In this document: piece after piece, positions 40,726 to 47,499 of the stretch
Layout of the letters: each line of letters opens with the position of its first letter
Numbering within the stretch: the stretch's first letter is position 1
NCBI GenBank assembly: GCA_029555385.1
Contig: JAKPSH010000215.1
Span: 1-47,499 of the forward strand
Length of the DNA: 47,499 nucleotides
DNA from: Pseudomonadota bacterium
GTDB lineage: Bacteria > Bdellovibrionota_C > UBA2361 > SZUA-149
Reading direction: 5' to 3'
Program-made: the position numbers and the translations under genes
The notes under the pieces: model-generated
The model's input: the letters and a program-made list of their open reading frames with translations, nothing else
What the model was told of the DNA's origin: nothing
Database searches by the model: none

Positions 40726-41574
40726 TTAAAATCCGCCTGCGTCACTAAACATCAAAGGGAAAAGGCCTTTCCTGGTTAAAACTCCCTGACGGCAGATTTC
40801 ACTGTAACTCTCATACTCGGCATCACGGTTCATGCTCAGTTTCTTATCATTTGGCCCGTAACGGGCAAGATGGAGCATTAGCTCGATTGCCGATACACTG
40901 CCGCGAGACTCGGCCAAAGACACCGCTTCATCCAGCTCCGCTTCAAGATGCGGCCAAGTGGGCGACTCGCCCCATCCGAACCCGATGGTAATGCTGAACG
41001 GCCAGCCAATTTTGGTATAAAACTCCTCCGCTTTTTCCGCATGCTTGATGATCATGGGATAAGCCCGGCTAAAAGCTAGTTGACTTAGACGTACATCGCA
41101 ACCACGCACAATCGGCGGTCTAAATCCCCTCTCCCGCCAAATTTCATGCAGCACTTCGCGTACTAGCGGCAAAAGATGAAAATGGCGATGCCCGCAGATA
41201 TGTAATATTTCAAAGCCCGCACTGAGCAGCAGCGAGAGCTGACTGTCCAACTCCCGGTAAAGCCAGCGGCGTATTTCCATACCGCTTGTGCTGAGCGCTT
41301 CTTCAGTCGGCCTCCGTTCCCGGAAGAATCCTTTCTCATCGACTAGCGGACCGTGCTCACCGGATGCCGCTTTCTGCGACGGTTCGCCAAGAGTAACATG
41401 CCAGCCGATTGCCCGGATATTGTGCTCGTGCAGGACCTCGGCCAGCTGAGCAAAAGAAGCGCCGCATGGCATAATGGAGGGTGCGGAAATATACCCCTGA
41501 CGCATCGCATCAAGCACGGCGCTGTCTACGTTGGGGCAAAACCCCGCATCATCAGCAATCGCAAGAAAATTCAT
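40726..41574 (-). CDS. YdjC/ChbG-family carbohydrate deacetylase
   Basis: A 282-residue enzyme of the YdjC/ChbG (HpnK) family, which remove acetyl groups from N-acetylated sugars such as chitooligosaccharides. The metal ligands can be read: IADDAG (Asp pair at 8-9), GWHVTLG (His59) and CGHRHFHLLP (His129, His131, His133). Length fits the family (~250-290). ATG 41574 is used; a TTG directly before it is in frame. It is 2 bases upstream of the glycosyltransferase gene and 25 bases downstream of the prepilin-like gene, so these three may form one transcript. The substrate is not known; a surface glycan is inferred. Confidence 0.9.
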   Translation of the reverse strand: MNFLAIADDAGFCPNVDSAVLDAMRQGYISAPSIMPCGASFAQLAEVLHEHNIRAIGWHVTLGEPSQKAASGEHGPLVDEKGFFRERRPTEEALSTSGMEIRRWLYRELDSQLSLLLSAGFEILHICGHRHFHLLPLVREVLHEIWRERGFRPPIVRGCDVRLSQLAFSRAYPMIIKHAEKAEEFYTKIGWPFSITIGFGWGESPTWPHLEAELDEAVSLAESRGSVSAIELMLHLARYGPNDKKLSMNRDAEYESYSEICRQGVLTRKGLFPLMFSDAGGF

Positions 41575-41599
41575 CAATCACGGGCGAACGGGGACGGAA

Positions 41600-42064
41600 C
41601 TAACAGGAGCCGCCGGCTGCCGCATTAAAGTGGATTATTTCCCCAAGTTTATGGGTGCGTATATACTGGACCTGCCGTTTACTCTTGCAGTGACGGCAGA
41701 TGATCGCGTCTTCAATGCAAGCATCATCCGCACAAACAGGATTGTGCCGGACAAGCACATGAAAGCTCTCAGGCAGCACCAATCCAGGAACAAGTTGACC
41801 GCCATCGCCCGCGATCACGGGACCCGGCGCGGTCTGTTCTGCGGACATCACTTGCTGCGGAAAGGACTCGCTGTCCACCTTGCCGCCCTCTAGGGCGTTT
41901 CGCGCTTGCTTCATCATCTGCATCGCCACAGCATGATAAGCATTCTCTTTATGGATGATGTAGGCCTGCACGGATAGCCCGGCCAGCACAACAATGATAA
42001 CGGACACCAATAAAAGCTCAACTAATGTAAAGCCGGATTCCGAGTAGGTTTTATCGCTAACCAT
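41600..42064 (-). CDS. Type IV prepilin-like (pseudopilin) protein
   Basis: A 154-residue protein. The N-terminus has a short leader MVSDKTYSESG followed by FTLVELLLVSVIIVVLAGLS, the prepilin peptidase site (cleavage after Gly, N-methyl-Phe, Glu5) and hydrophobic stalk helix. The C-terminal globular part has four or five cysteines (NPVCADDACIEDAIICRHCK), which could form disulphides. No PilB/PilC/GspF assembly gene is nearby, so it must rely on a system encoded elsewhere. It is the first gene before the deacetylase and glycosyltransferase; an unusual pairing, though glycosylated pilins exist. Confidence 0.87.
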   Translation of the reverse strand: MVSDKTYSESGFTLVELLLVSVIIVVLAGLSVQAYIIHKENAYHAVAMQMMKQARNALEGGKVDSESFPQQVMSAEQTAPGPVIAGDGGQLVPGLVLPESFHVLVRHNPVCADDACIEDAIICRHCKSKRQVQYIRTHKLGEIIHFNAAAGGSC

Positions 42065-42093
42065 TCGCTTGCCCCCGAAATATGCACGTACAC

Positions 42094-42120
42094 AAAAAAA
42101 GCCGCGGTATATTACACGGC
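42094..42120 (-). terminator. Possible weak terminator after the Yip1 gene
   Basis: On the minus strand a short GC stem (complement of 42101-42106 with 42115-42120, imperfect) is followed by a run of seven T (complement of 42094-42100). It lies about 150 bases past the Yip1 gene stop and just before the prepilin-like start at 42064. Confidence 0.4.
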
Positions 42121-42270
42121 CCCCTCAGTAAAAAAACCTGCTCGTAAGGTATAGTATACCGCATTAACCATAGGGCTTTAAGAGCCTTTCTTTACATCAA
42201 AACTGCCAACCGTCTAAGCGCCTAGTATGTAACAATAAATTTCTGGAAATAAAACTAATACAGCCCGGAT

Positions 42271-43080
42271 CTAGTCGCCGGAGGCCGGAACAGATTTCTG
42301 AAACTCCTGCACAGTCTTCTCCAGTTGGTTAAGCCCTTTTTGAAGCTGTTCCGTATCCACATTTACATTTCCTGGCAGTTTCAGAGTCTTGGGCACCGTT
42401 ACTTTCGGCTCAGGCCCCGGCATAGCGGGCCCGGCAAGACTAAGCACGAGAAATACGACAAATGCAGCCGCAGCCGATGCTCCAAGAGAAAAGCCGAAGT
42501 ATTTCATCCTGCTCTCCTGCGCCACACCGGTCATGCAGCCGAATCCTTGATAAAAAAGATACAGGCTGTACAGCCCGCCAAGCAGCAGCAAAACGCCCAG
42601 TCCCGGAATGAGATAAAACACACTGGTGAGACTGGCGGGAGTCAGAGAGTAAACAACAAGCTTCAACGCATCAACACGCTTAACCGAGCAGCTAAAGCGG
42701 GGAGCCAGTTTTTCAATGATCAGCGCCATCAGAAAAACACCGATGATCTGCAAAAAGTAAGAAACAATGGAGAAAAACACTCCCTGAATGAATGGCCAGT
42801 GGTATGTCACGCCAAATGGCAGCTCGATACCCACGGATACCATCCGCAGGAATTTGAAAATGACAGGAAGAGCGAGTATGAGAAAACCATAATTTCTAAA
42901 TAAACCTTCAATGGTTTGCTCTTCGCTCTTGAGCTTCTCCCAAATGCCCTTGGGATCCAAAAGAATATCTTTTGCGCGAAGTCCGAACCGCTGCCAGTCT
43001 ATTCCGCAGACTGCGCAACCAGCAGATGATGCTGCCGGCTGCGCCGGTCTTTCCGTAGGCGTTTCTTGGTTTTCGTTCAT
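42271..43080 (-). CDS. Yip1-domain membrane protein
   Basis: A 269-residue inner-membrane protein. A ~35-residue polar N-terminus with a CxxC pair (AGCAVCGIDWQRFGLRA) leads to DILLDPKGIWEKLKSEEQTI, the usual Yip1 opening, then about five membrane segments (FLILALPVIFKFLRMVSVG, GVFFSIVSYFLQIIGVFLMA, VVYSLTPASLTSVFYLIPGLG, LLLLGGLYSLYLFYQGFG, AAAAFVVFLVLSLAGPAMP) and a ~50-residue amphipathic tail (LQKGLNQLEKTVQEFQKSV). Bacterial Yip1 proteins are widespread and of unknown function. The ATG has GGAGACC 7-8 bases upstream. It is divergent from the DUF6178-like gene. Confidence 0.83.
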   Translation of the reverse strand: MNENQETPTERPAQPAASSAGCAVCGIDWQRFGLRAKDILLDPKGIWEKLKSEEQTIEGLFRNYGFLILALPVIFKFLRMVSVGIELPFGVTYHWPFIQGVFFSIVSYFLQIIGVFLMALIIEKLAPRFSCSVKRVDALKLVVYSLTPASLTSVFYLIPGLGVLLLLGGLYSLYLFYQGFGCMTGVAQESRMKYFGFSLGASAAAAFVVFLVLSLAGPAMPGPEPKVTVPKTLKLPGNVNVDTEQLQKGLNQLEKTVQEFQKSVPASGD

Positions 43081-43225
43081 AAAACGGTCTCCTGGATGTT
43101 AGCCGCAAAAAAAGAAATTGCAGCGTAGCTCAACAAAACTGAAAACGAAAGCAATACCCAGCTTCCGCATCGGAAAAACACCGGCGTATTGCAAAATCCG
43201 GAGTTTTATCGTTTATCGAACCGTT

Positions 43226-44533
43226 ATGTCAGACCGCCGCAAAAATCCTGATTCACGTGAGAAAATCGTTGACCTGCCGTTGCCCGCATTGAGTGCTTTG
43301 CAGCTTGCGCGCATGATTCTCTCCGCACCCGTCCCGGAGCATATTATAAGCTGCTTGCCCGCGCAGTCTTTGTATATGGCGGTGCAGGCACTGGGACTTG
43401 AGTCCGCCCGGGAAATTATTGAAGCGGCAAGCGATGAGCAGTACCGGCTGCTGCTTGACCTCCATCTCTGGGATAAAGACAGCTTTAACGAGGAGAATTT
43501 TTGGGACTGGTTGAGCGTTATCGATGATCCTGACTCCTTTGATTCTTTGCAGCACTTTCAAGAATGCCTTGACCCGCGCTTGACTGCTCTAGTTATACAG
43601 CGCAATGTTGCAGTGCAAGTAAACGAAGAACCAACGGAAGTGCCTCCCGGTGCTGGATGGTATACGCCGGATAAGGGCTACACCTGGCTGCGGATACTGT
43701 GCACCGAAGCGGAAGAGCACCGGCTGCTGGGGCGGTTTCTCGCACTGCTGTTTGACCAAAATCCCGAACTCTTTTACCAGTTGATTGCGCTGCCGCAGGC
43801 AGCAACAGCAATCGAGCTTGAAGAAGAAGCATATGCGGAGCAGCGGACCCGGTTTGCCGACGAGGGCATCCCCGAATTTGACGCGGCTGCCGGCCTGAAT
43901 CAGCCCATCCCACCGGATCGCGTCGTTCAAGCAGCCGCCGAAACCCGTGCTCCGGTCTTCGAATACTCTCCGGTGATTCAACCTGTTATTTACGATCCGA
44001 ACCGGATTGAGCCGCTTTACTCGCTTGCTGAAGCTTTGGTCCGCTCAGACGAACTGGATGCGTTGGATAATTTCCAGCGCGAACTATCTCTGCTGGCTAA
44101 TGCCGCAATTATCTTTTACGGCGTTGCGTTTCATGAGGAAAAACAAGCTGCTGAGCTAATCGAAAAGGTTCGTGGTGCGGTTAACGTCGGCCTTGAGACG
44201 GTATTGGAGAGGCGTCCTGCTGATTTGGCGGATCTCTATAAAAGCCTCGGGTTGACGAGGATATATAAAATCGGGCTTGGCGTGCTGCATGAACTGCGCC
44301 AAGCTGCGCTGAGCATCCCTGAACAAATGCTTAGTGCGGCAATGGACGACCAAGCCGCGTTTTCTATCGCCGCATCAGCCCGGGAAAGATTTCCCGTGCT
44401 GCCTTGTTTTTTTCAGCGAGACGGATCGTTTCGAGCAGTAGAAGGAACGCTGGAAAGCGGCCACCGCGCCTTTACGGTTCAAGATGAAGTCAAAGCTGTT
44501 TTTTCTTTCTTGCGCAGCCGTTTCGGTATTTAG
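43226..44533 (+). CDS. DUF6178-like protein
   Basis: A 435-residue soluble, acidic, helical protein. The segments LPALSALQLARMILSAPVPE, QYRLLLDLHLWDKDSFNEEN, FWDWLSVI, ALVIQRNVAVQV and PDKGYTWLRILCT match what I know of the DUF6178 family from Desulfobacterota and relatives. HEPN-like or armadillo-like helices are plausible, but no catalytic motif is seen. The ATG at 43226 (MSDRRKNP) is preferred; an in-frame ATG at 43118 adds 36 residues without a ribosome site. It is divergent from Yip1. The function is unknown. Confidence 0.78.
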   Translation: MSDRRKNPDSREKIVDLPLPALSALQLARMILSAPVPEHIISCLPAQSLYMAVQALGLESAREIIEAASDEQYRLLLDLHLWDKDSFNEENFWDWLSVIDDPDSFDSLQHFQECLDPRLTALVIQRNVAVQVNEEPTEVPPGAGWYTPDKGYTWLRILCTEAEEHRLLGRFLALLFDQNPELFYQLIALPQAATAIELEEEAYAEQRTRFADEGIPEFDAAAGLNQPIPPDRVVQAAAETRAPVFEYSPVIQPVIYDPNRIEPLYSLAEALVRSDELDALDNFQRELSLLANAAIIFYGVAFHEEKQAAELIEKVRGAVNVGLETVLERRPADLADLYKSLGLTRIYKIGLGVLHELRQAALSIPEQMLSAAMDDQAAFSIAASARERFPVLPCFFQRDGSFRAVEGTLESGHRAFTVQDEVKAVFSFLRSRFGI

Positions 44534-44611
44534 CCGGAGGCGATTCCTGGTAAACAAGGTCTTCACGCGAACAAAAAGTTAGCAGCAAGTTGTACTGCAT
44601 TTAGTCCGCAC

Positions 44612-44751
44612 CTGCACAATTCAAGATAAGACTGTGGTGCAGTTGCGCACCACCTCCTTGACCTTTCCTGACAGCATTTTTTGGGCAGAAAAGTTTGTGC
44701 ATCCTTGCACCGCTGGAGCAGACACAGGCTGCCATGCCGTGGAAGGATGCA
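44612..44751 (+). promoter_or_regulatory. Structured leader upstream of the small gene at 44788
   Basis: Two stems stand out in the 254-base gap: GTGGTGC..GCACCAC around 44635-44653 and TGCATCCTT (44698-44706) with AAGGATGCA (44743-44751) enclosing a 36-base GC-rich loop. They lie shortly before the ribosome site AAGGAG of the next gene. The arrangement could be a 5' regulatory RNA; I recognise no named riboswitch. Confidence 0.4.
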
Positions 44752-44787
44752 TGCCGCACCCTTCAGGTTCAACACAAGGAGAGTAAG

Positions 44788-45078
44788 ATGACACCTAATT
44801 TGACGGACGCCCAGCGGGAGGACATCCTCCGGCTGGCGCTGGGCAACCTTGACGACATTGCCGATGTCGTCAAGGTCATCGGGTTGGCGTCGGCCATTGC
44901 CGATGCCCGTTCGGCTCTTCGCGCCGGCCGTCTCGATGAGGCGCAATGCGCGATCGCCAAGGGTTTTGGCATCGCGAAGGAAGCCGAACCGCGATGGGAG
45001 AATCCCGAACGTACACCGGGATTAATCGGACACCGCTGCCGGGAGGTCTACAACCTCTTGGCAAAACTACATCAATGA
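44788..45078 (+). CDS. Small helical protein of unknown function
   Basis: A 96-residue cytosolic protein, all-helical by appearance: LTDAQREDILRLALGNLDDI, VIGLASAIADARSALRAGRL, DEAQCAIAKGFGIAKEA and RCREVYNLLAKL. I recognise no family. AAGGAGAG lies 7 bases before the ATG. A structured leader precedes it and a GC-rich hairpin follows its stop, so it is a self-contained transcription unit. Its third-position GC is clearly higher than in neighbouring genes, which hints at recent acquisition. Confidence 0.65.
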   Translation: MTPNLTDAQREDILRLALGNLDDIADVVKVIGLASAIADARSALRAGRLDEAQCAIAKGFGIAKEAEPRWENPERTPGLIGHRCREVYNLLAKLHQ

Positions 45079-45099
45079 GCGATGGAGCGCGGTGCTAAA

Positions 45100-45128
45100 G
45101 GGGGCTGGCCCCGGAAAAGCCAGCCCCC
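45100..45128 (+). terminator. GC-rich terminator hairpin of the small gene
   Basis: GGGGGCTGGC (45100-45109) pairs with GCCAGCCCCC (45119-45128), loop CCCGGAAAA. It sits 21 bases after the stop codon and is followed by CTTCTTG, a weak T-rich tail. A fairly convincing intrinsic terminator. Confidence 0.7.
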
Positions 45129-45343
45129 CTTCTTGATGCACATGTGGTCCTGCTATTTTTTTTTTGCGGCATGCATCAATTCCGTATTTTTCAAACACAT
45201 TCTCGCGCACTATTTGCGCCGTTCGGCGTTTCTTTTACAACGCGGTTTCGCGATACCAGCCCCTGCGCAGCGAAGAGCGGGTTGGTAGAAACAGGTAATT
45301 TTGCAACAGAAAGCCATCGATGGGTTAGTGCGACAAGAGTATA

Positions 45344-45358
45344 TTAGACTAAGTCTAA
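45344..45358. promoter_or_regulatory. Candidate operator of the Phd-type antitoxin gene
   Basis: TTAGACT-A-AGTCTAA is a perfect 7-bp palindrome with a one-base centre, 17 bases upstream of the antitoxin ATG. A TATATT-like -10 box overlaps its left side. Phd/YefM antitoxins repress their own promoters by binding such palindromes. Confidence 0.55.
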
Positions 45359-45375
45359 CTAGTTCACGTCGATTT

Positions 45376-45612
45376 ATGAAAACTGTAAACATGCACGAAG
45401 CCAAAACAAGATTTTCGCAGTTAATACAAGAGGTTGGCAAGGGTCGTTCGTTTGTGATCGCAAAAGCGGGGAAACCCGTGGGTTTGCTTATCCCGTTTAC
45501 GGGATCCGGAGAGGCTCGAACTCCGGGAAGATCATGGATGGGCAATATCGAAATGAGTGATGACTTCGACAGCCTGCCGCAGGACTTGGAAGACGAGTTT
45601 TATGGCGGCTAG
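45376..45612 (+). CDS. Phd/YefM-type antitoxin
   Basis: A 78-residue antitoxin of the prevent-host-death family. It begins MKTVNMHEAKTRFSQLIQEV, the standard Phd dimerisation/DNA-binding start, followed by GRSFVIAKAGKPVGLLIPF, and ends with an acidic, probably unfolded C-terminus (MSDDFDSLPQDLEDEFYGG) that normally wraps a PIN-type VapC toxin. The ATG at 45376 matches the family start; upstream in-frame starts are rejected. The ribosome site is poor, so translation may be low or leaderless. The partner toxin gene overlapping its stop is broken, so this antitoxin is now apparently orphaned. Confidence 0.9.
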   Translation: MKTVNMHEAKTRFSQLIQEVGKGRSFVIAKAGKPVGLLIPFTGSGEARTPGRSWMGNIEMSDDFDSLPQDLEDEFYGG

Positions 45613-45739
45613 GCTTCCTCTTTTGCATCGCGATCCGTTTGATCGCATATAGGTTGCGCAAGCCCAGCGCAAAGGATTAACGATCGTTACGCGCGATCTT
45701 AATATTCACCGTTACGACGTCGCGCGCCTGATTGCATGA
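45602..45739 (+). pseudogene. Remnant of a VapC (PIN-domain) toxin
   Basis: The ATG overlaps the antitoxin stop, as in intact Phd-VapC operons, but the first ~90 residues of a PIN domain are missing. The frame reads MAARLPLLHRDPFDRI, then a TAG stop at 45650-45652, then VAQAQRKGLTIVTRDLNIHRYDV and a stop at 45737-45739. HRDPFDRILIAQA and LTIVTRD are the conserved C-terminal PIN motif of VapC, so both a deletion and a nonsense mutation have destroyed the toxin. Confidence 0.88.
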
Positions 45740-45825
45740 AGGAAAATAAGCAGGTGTAAATGCCAGAAACCTGCGCCCGGGCAGCGGTGCCGGCTGATCT
45801 GCCCGAGCACGCGTCATATTAAGCG

Positions 45826-46125
45826 CTACTTCTGCTTGGCTCCTTGCTGCCCAGCCTCGGATTGATCTTTACCTCTCCAATACTCCGCTATTACTTTGCC
45901 AACCAGCCCGGCAAGTCCGCCAGTTCCCGCTCTAAACTGAATATCCGCTGCGTTACGCACTCCAGCTTCAATATCCTTAGCTGCCTCAACTACATCTAGA
46001 ACGACCCTCCCCGCAGTAGTAAGGGGTTTCTTTGGCGGCAGGCGCAGTTCTTCATCCTGCTTTCCCGGCTGCGCCGCGTTGCTATGCTGTTGCTGCTTAT
46101 TGTTTACTTGCACTTGCTCAGGCAT
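45826..46125 (-). CDS. Small Gln-rich protein of unknown function
   Basis: A 99-residue cytosolic protein. The N-terminal third is Gln/Asn-rich (QVNNKQQQHSNAAQPGKQDE) and probably disordered, followed by a helical part (LTTAGRVVLDVVEAAKDIEA) and a Gly-rich hydrophobic stretch (AGTGGLAGLVGKVIAEYW), ending in a Gln/Lys tail. I recognise no family. The ATG at 46125 has GGAGAG 7 bases upstream, which supports real translation. No neighbour on the same strand gives a functional hint. Confidence 0.6.
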   Translation of the reverse strand: MPEQVQVNNKQQQHSNAAQPGKQDEELRLPPKKPLTTAGRVVLDVVEAAKDIEAGVRNAADIQFRAGTGGLAGLVGKVIAEYWRGKDQSEAGQQGAKQK

Positions 46126-46522
46126 AAAAACTCTCCTTTCCTTCATGTTCTTCAACCAGCACAGATCACCATTATCTGTTGCTACTCCTTTTATGAGACA
46201 TGCCGATCTCAGGCGCCTAACTACACGCTCACCCATTACTCATTTTTCATGCCCAAAACATCGCTCTGCGGGCCGGACGGTGCCGCAATCTTGAGCGTTC
46301 ATTTTTCTTACAGCCTTTGCGCTTCTTGCTGGAATATGCGCAATGTATTGAATACAGTGGGCGAGCGGTATCGCCTTTACTCACGGCATTAGGGGATTAT
46401 ATATTACCGGCGACACGCAAGCGCGCTCAGGGCCAATTTAGCTCGGCATGGTGCACGGATCGAGCAGTTGCTTGTCTTAAGAAAAGACCGCGCCTTGCTG
46501 ATTATCTACCGGGGAGCAGATC
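46126..46522. other. Divergent intergenic region before the response regulator
   Basis: About 400 bases with short overlapping frames but no ribosome sites or family features. It must hold the promoters of the small Gln-rich gene (-) and of the response regulator (+). I see no RNA gene or repeat. Confidence 0.4.
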
Positions 46523-47239
46523 ATGGAGAAAATACTTGTCGTCGAAGATCATCAAGACTTGGCGGAGGTTCTTCTCCTTCATCTGCGCACCGAAGGCTTT
46601 GAGGCAGACCATGCTGCTGACGGGGAGGAAGGGTTGCGCCTCGCCCTCACTGCCAGCTATACCCTGATTATTCTCGATATTTCCCTGCCTAAACTCGATG
46701 GCTTACACGTCCTGGCCGAGGTGCGCAAGCAGCAGCCCGCAGTGCCGGTAATCATGCTGACCAGCCGGGTACAAGAAATAGACAAAGTGGTTGGGCTCAA
46801 CCTCGGCGCGGACGATTACGTAACCAAGCCGTTCGGCGTTGCCGAGCTGATGGCCCGCATACGCGCCCGCCTGCGCCGTGGCAGCACCGGAGAGACGGGC
46901 GAAAGTATACATCGCGCACCGGACTTGGTCTTTGGTCCATTAGCGCTCGACACCAATAGCCGCCGTGTTTACCTCCGGGGTGCGGAAATTGAATTAACCG
47001 CTAAGGAATTTGATTTGCTCGCCTTCTTCGCCAACCATGCGGGGCAGGCCTTCTCAATGGAAGAGATTTTGAACGAACTATGGGCTGACACAAGGGCGGA
47101 TTATTCGAGCTCTCTGCACAATTTAATCATGCGCATCAGAAAGAAGATTGAGGACGATCCCGCGAATCCAGTGCTGTTAAAAACCGTGCGCGGCTACGGT
47201 TACCGCTTCACGACCAAACAAGAACTCGAGTGTCCATAA
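46523..47239 (+). CDS. OmpR/PhoB-family response regulator
   Basis: A 238-residue two-component regulator. The receiver domain has acidic pair EDH (~8-10), phospho-acceptor Asp52 in LIILDISLPKLDGLHVL, Thr in VIMLTSRVQE, and Lys in DDYVTKPFG. The C-terminal winged helix is complete (VYLRGAEIELTAKEFDLLAF, SSSLHNLIMRIRKKIE, TVRGYGYRF). GGGGAG lies about 6 bases before the ATG. The partial histidine kinase downstream is encoded on the opposite strand with 9 bases between the gene ends, so the two, if partners, are not in one operon. Confidence 0.95.
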   Translation: MEKILVVEDHQDLAEVLLLHLRTEGFEADHAADGEEGLRLALTASYTLIILDISLPKLDGLHVLAEVRKQQPAVPVIMLTSRVQEIDKVVGLNLGADDYVTKPFGVAELMARIRARLRRGSTGETGESIHRAPDLVFGPLALDTNSRRVYLRGAEIELTAKEFDLLAFFANHAGQAFSMEEILNELWADTRADYSSSLHNLIMRIRKKIEDDPANPVLLKTVRGYGYRFTTKQELECP

Positions 47240-47248
47240 TGCGGGGAA

Positions 47249-47499
47249 CTAGGCGGCGCTTCGTAATTCGAAGCTAAATTCCGTTCCCTTTCCCGGCAGA
47301 CTTGTCACGCTGATCGTTGAATCATGCAGCTCGATAATCCGTTTTGCAATCGCCAGACCCAAACCGCTGCCCGACCTCTCGCTTTCGACGGCAAGCTTGC
47401 CGCGATAGAAGCGATCAAAGATGTGCGGCAATTCGTCGGCAGGGATTCCAATCCCACGATCGCTGACGCTGAACTTCAGCCGCGCCCTCGTTGACGGCG
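47249..47499 (-). CDS. Sensor histidine kinase, C-terminal ATPase part (cut by window edge)
   Basis: The last ~83 residues of a HATPase_c domain: FSVSDRGIGIPADELPHIFD (G1 box), RFYRG (F box) and GSGLGLAIAKRIIELHDSTI (G2 box). It ends TEFSFELRSAA. The frame stays open to the window end, so the DHp domain, sensor and start lie beyond. The sequence belongs to the PhoR/EnvZ-like HPK1 class that normally pairs with OmpR-type regulators, such as the one encoded tail-to-tail beside it. Confidence 0.92.
   Translation of the reverse strand, partial: PSTRARLKFSVSDRGIGIPADELPHIFDRFYRGKLAVESERSGSGLGLAIAKRIIELHDSTISVTSLPGKGTEFSFELRSAA

Noticed and set aside
45134-45178. TGATGCA..TGCATCA inverted repeat with a T-run in the loop
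   Set aside because: The stem is short and the T-run is inside the loop, so neither terminator nor operator is supported.
1-47499. tRNA genes and CRISPR arrays
   Set aside because: I looked for TPsiC-loop-like GGTTCRANYC patterns with matching stems and for regularly spaced repeats and found neither.

Overview
The window looks like chromosomal DNA of an uncultivated, didermic, non-phototrophic bacterium. GC content is moderate and coding density is high. The clues are several families best known from Desulfobacterota and neighbouring candidate phyla (DUF6178-like, DUF2760, Hsp70 with a DUF3731-like tail, DUF6754-like), a PEP-CTERM sorting tag, a bactofilin, a type IV prepilin-like protein, and a cysteine-rich protein family familiar from Patescibacteria (CPR) genomes. 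This placement is inferred from gene content only. I saw no tRNA, rRNA, CRISPR array, transposase gene or prophage.

Layout. 1-3000 (+): the end of glutamate dehydrogenase, then a large PEP/pyruvate-binding protein. 3091-9978 (-): a tightly packed seven-gene cluster with a small cytosolic protein, a DUF6754-like membrane protein, three further membrane proteins, a MutL/GlmL-type ASKHA ATPase, and a protein with a sandwich-like N-terminus and a KOW-like C-terminus. It has no glutamate mutase nearby and is the best candidate for an undescribed membrane machine. 10074-13000: an NAD-dependent epimerase/reductase, a bactofilin, a palindromic MITE-like element, lone ribosomal protein L19 and a 54-residue protein that is only a signal peptide plus PEP-CTERM tag. 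13031-19000: a PAS histidine kinase, a small cysteine-rich protein behind a long hairpin, an isoprenylcysteine-methyltransferase-like enzyme, a TrmB-like regulator, and a CPR-type cysteine-rich protein whose terminal zinc ribbons have lost cysteines. 19003-19996 (-): a HEPN/nucleotidyltransferase toxin-antitoxin-like pair in which the nucleotidyltransferase carries an N-terminal ribbon-helix-helix domain. 20099-28202: alpha/beta hydrolase, a second palindromic element, citrate synthase, KDG-type sugar kinase, an unknown protein, a LarA-superfamily isomerase and a GT-C glycosyltransferase.

28648-37190: a YbaK-like protein, then the operon DUF2760 - Hsp70 - Hsp70/DUF3731 (-), then a divergent HDOD/GAF-like signalling protein that runs into another copy of the first palindromic element, followed by a nested cruciform. 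37191-44533: SrkA-like kinase, a small secreted protein, ATP-grasp ligase, group 1 glycosyltransferase, YdjC/ChbG deacetylase, prepilin-like protein, Yip1-like protein and a DUF6178-like protein. 44534-47499: a small gene with a structured leader and strong terminator, a Phd-type antitoxin followed by the wreck of a PIN toxin, a small acidic/Gln-rich protein, and an OmpR-type response regulator facing the end of a histidine kinase that runs out of the window.

Functional themes are nitrogen/central carbon metabolism (gdhA, gltA, kdgK), protein quality control (two Hsp70s), envelope and surface work (bactofilin, PEP-CTERM, GT-C and GT-B glycosyltransferases, deacetylase, pilin) and signal transduction. 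Intergenic space is shaped by at least three structured palindromic elements, two of which supply the stop codon of the gene they abut.
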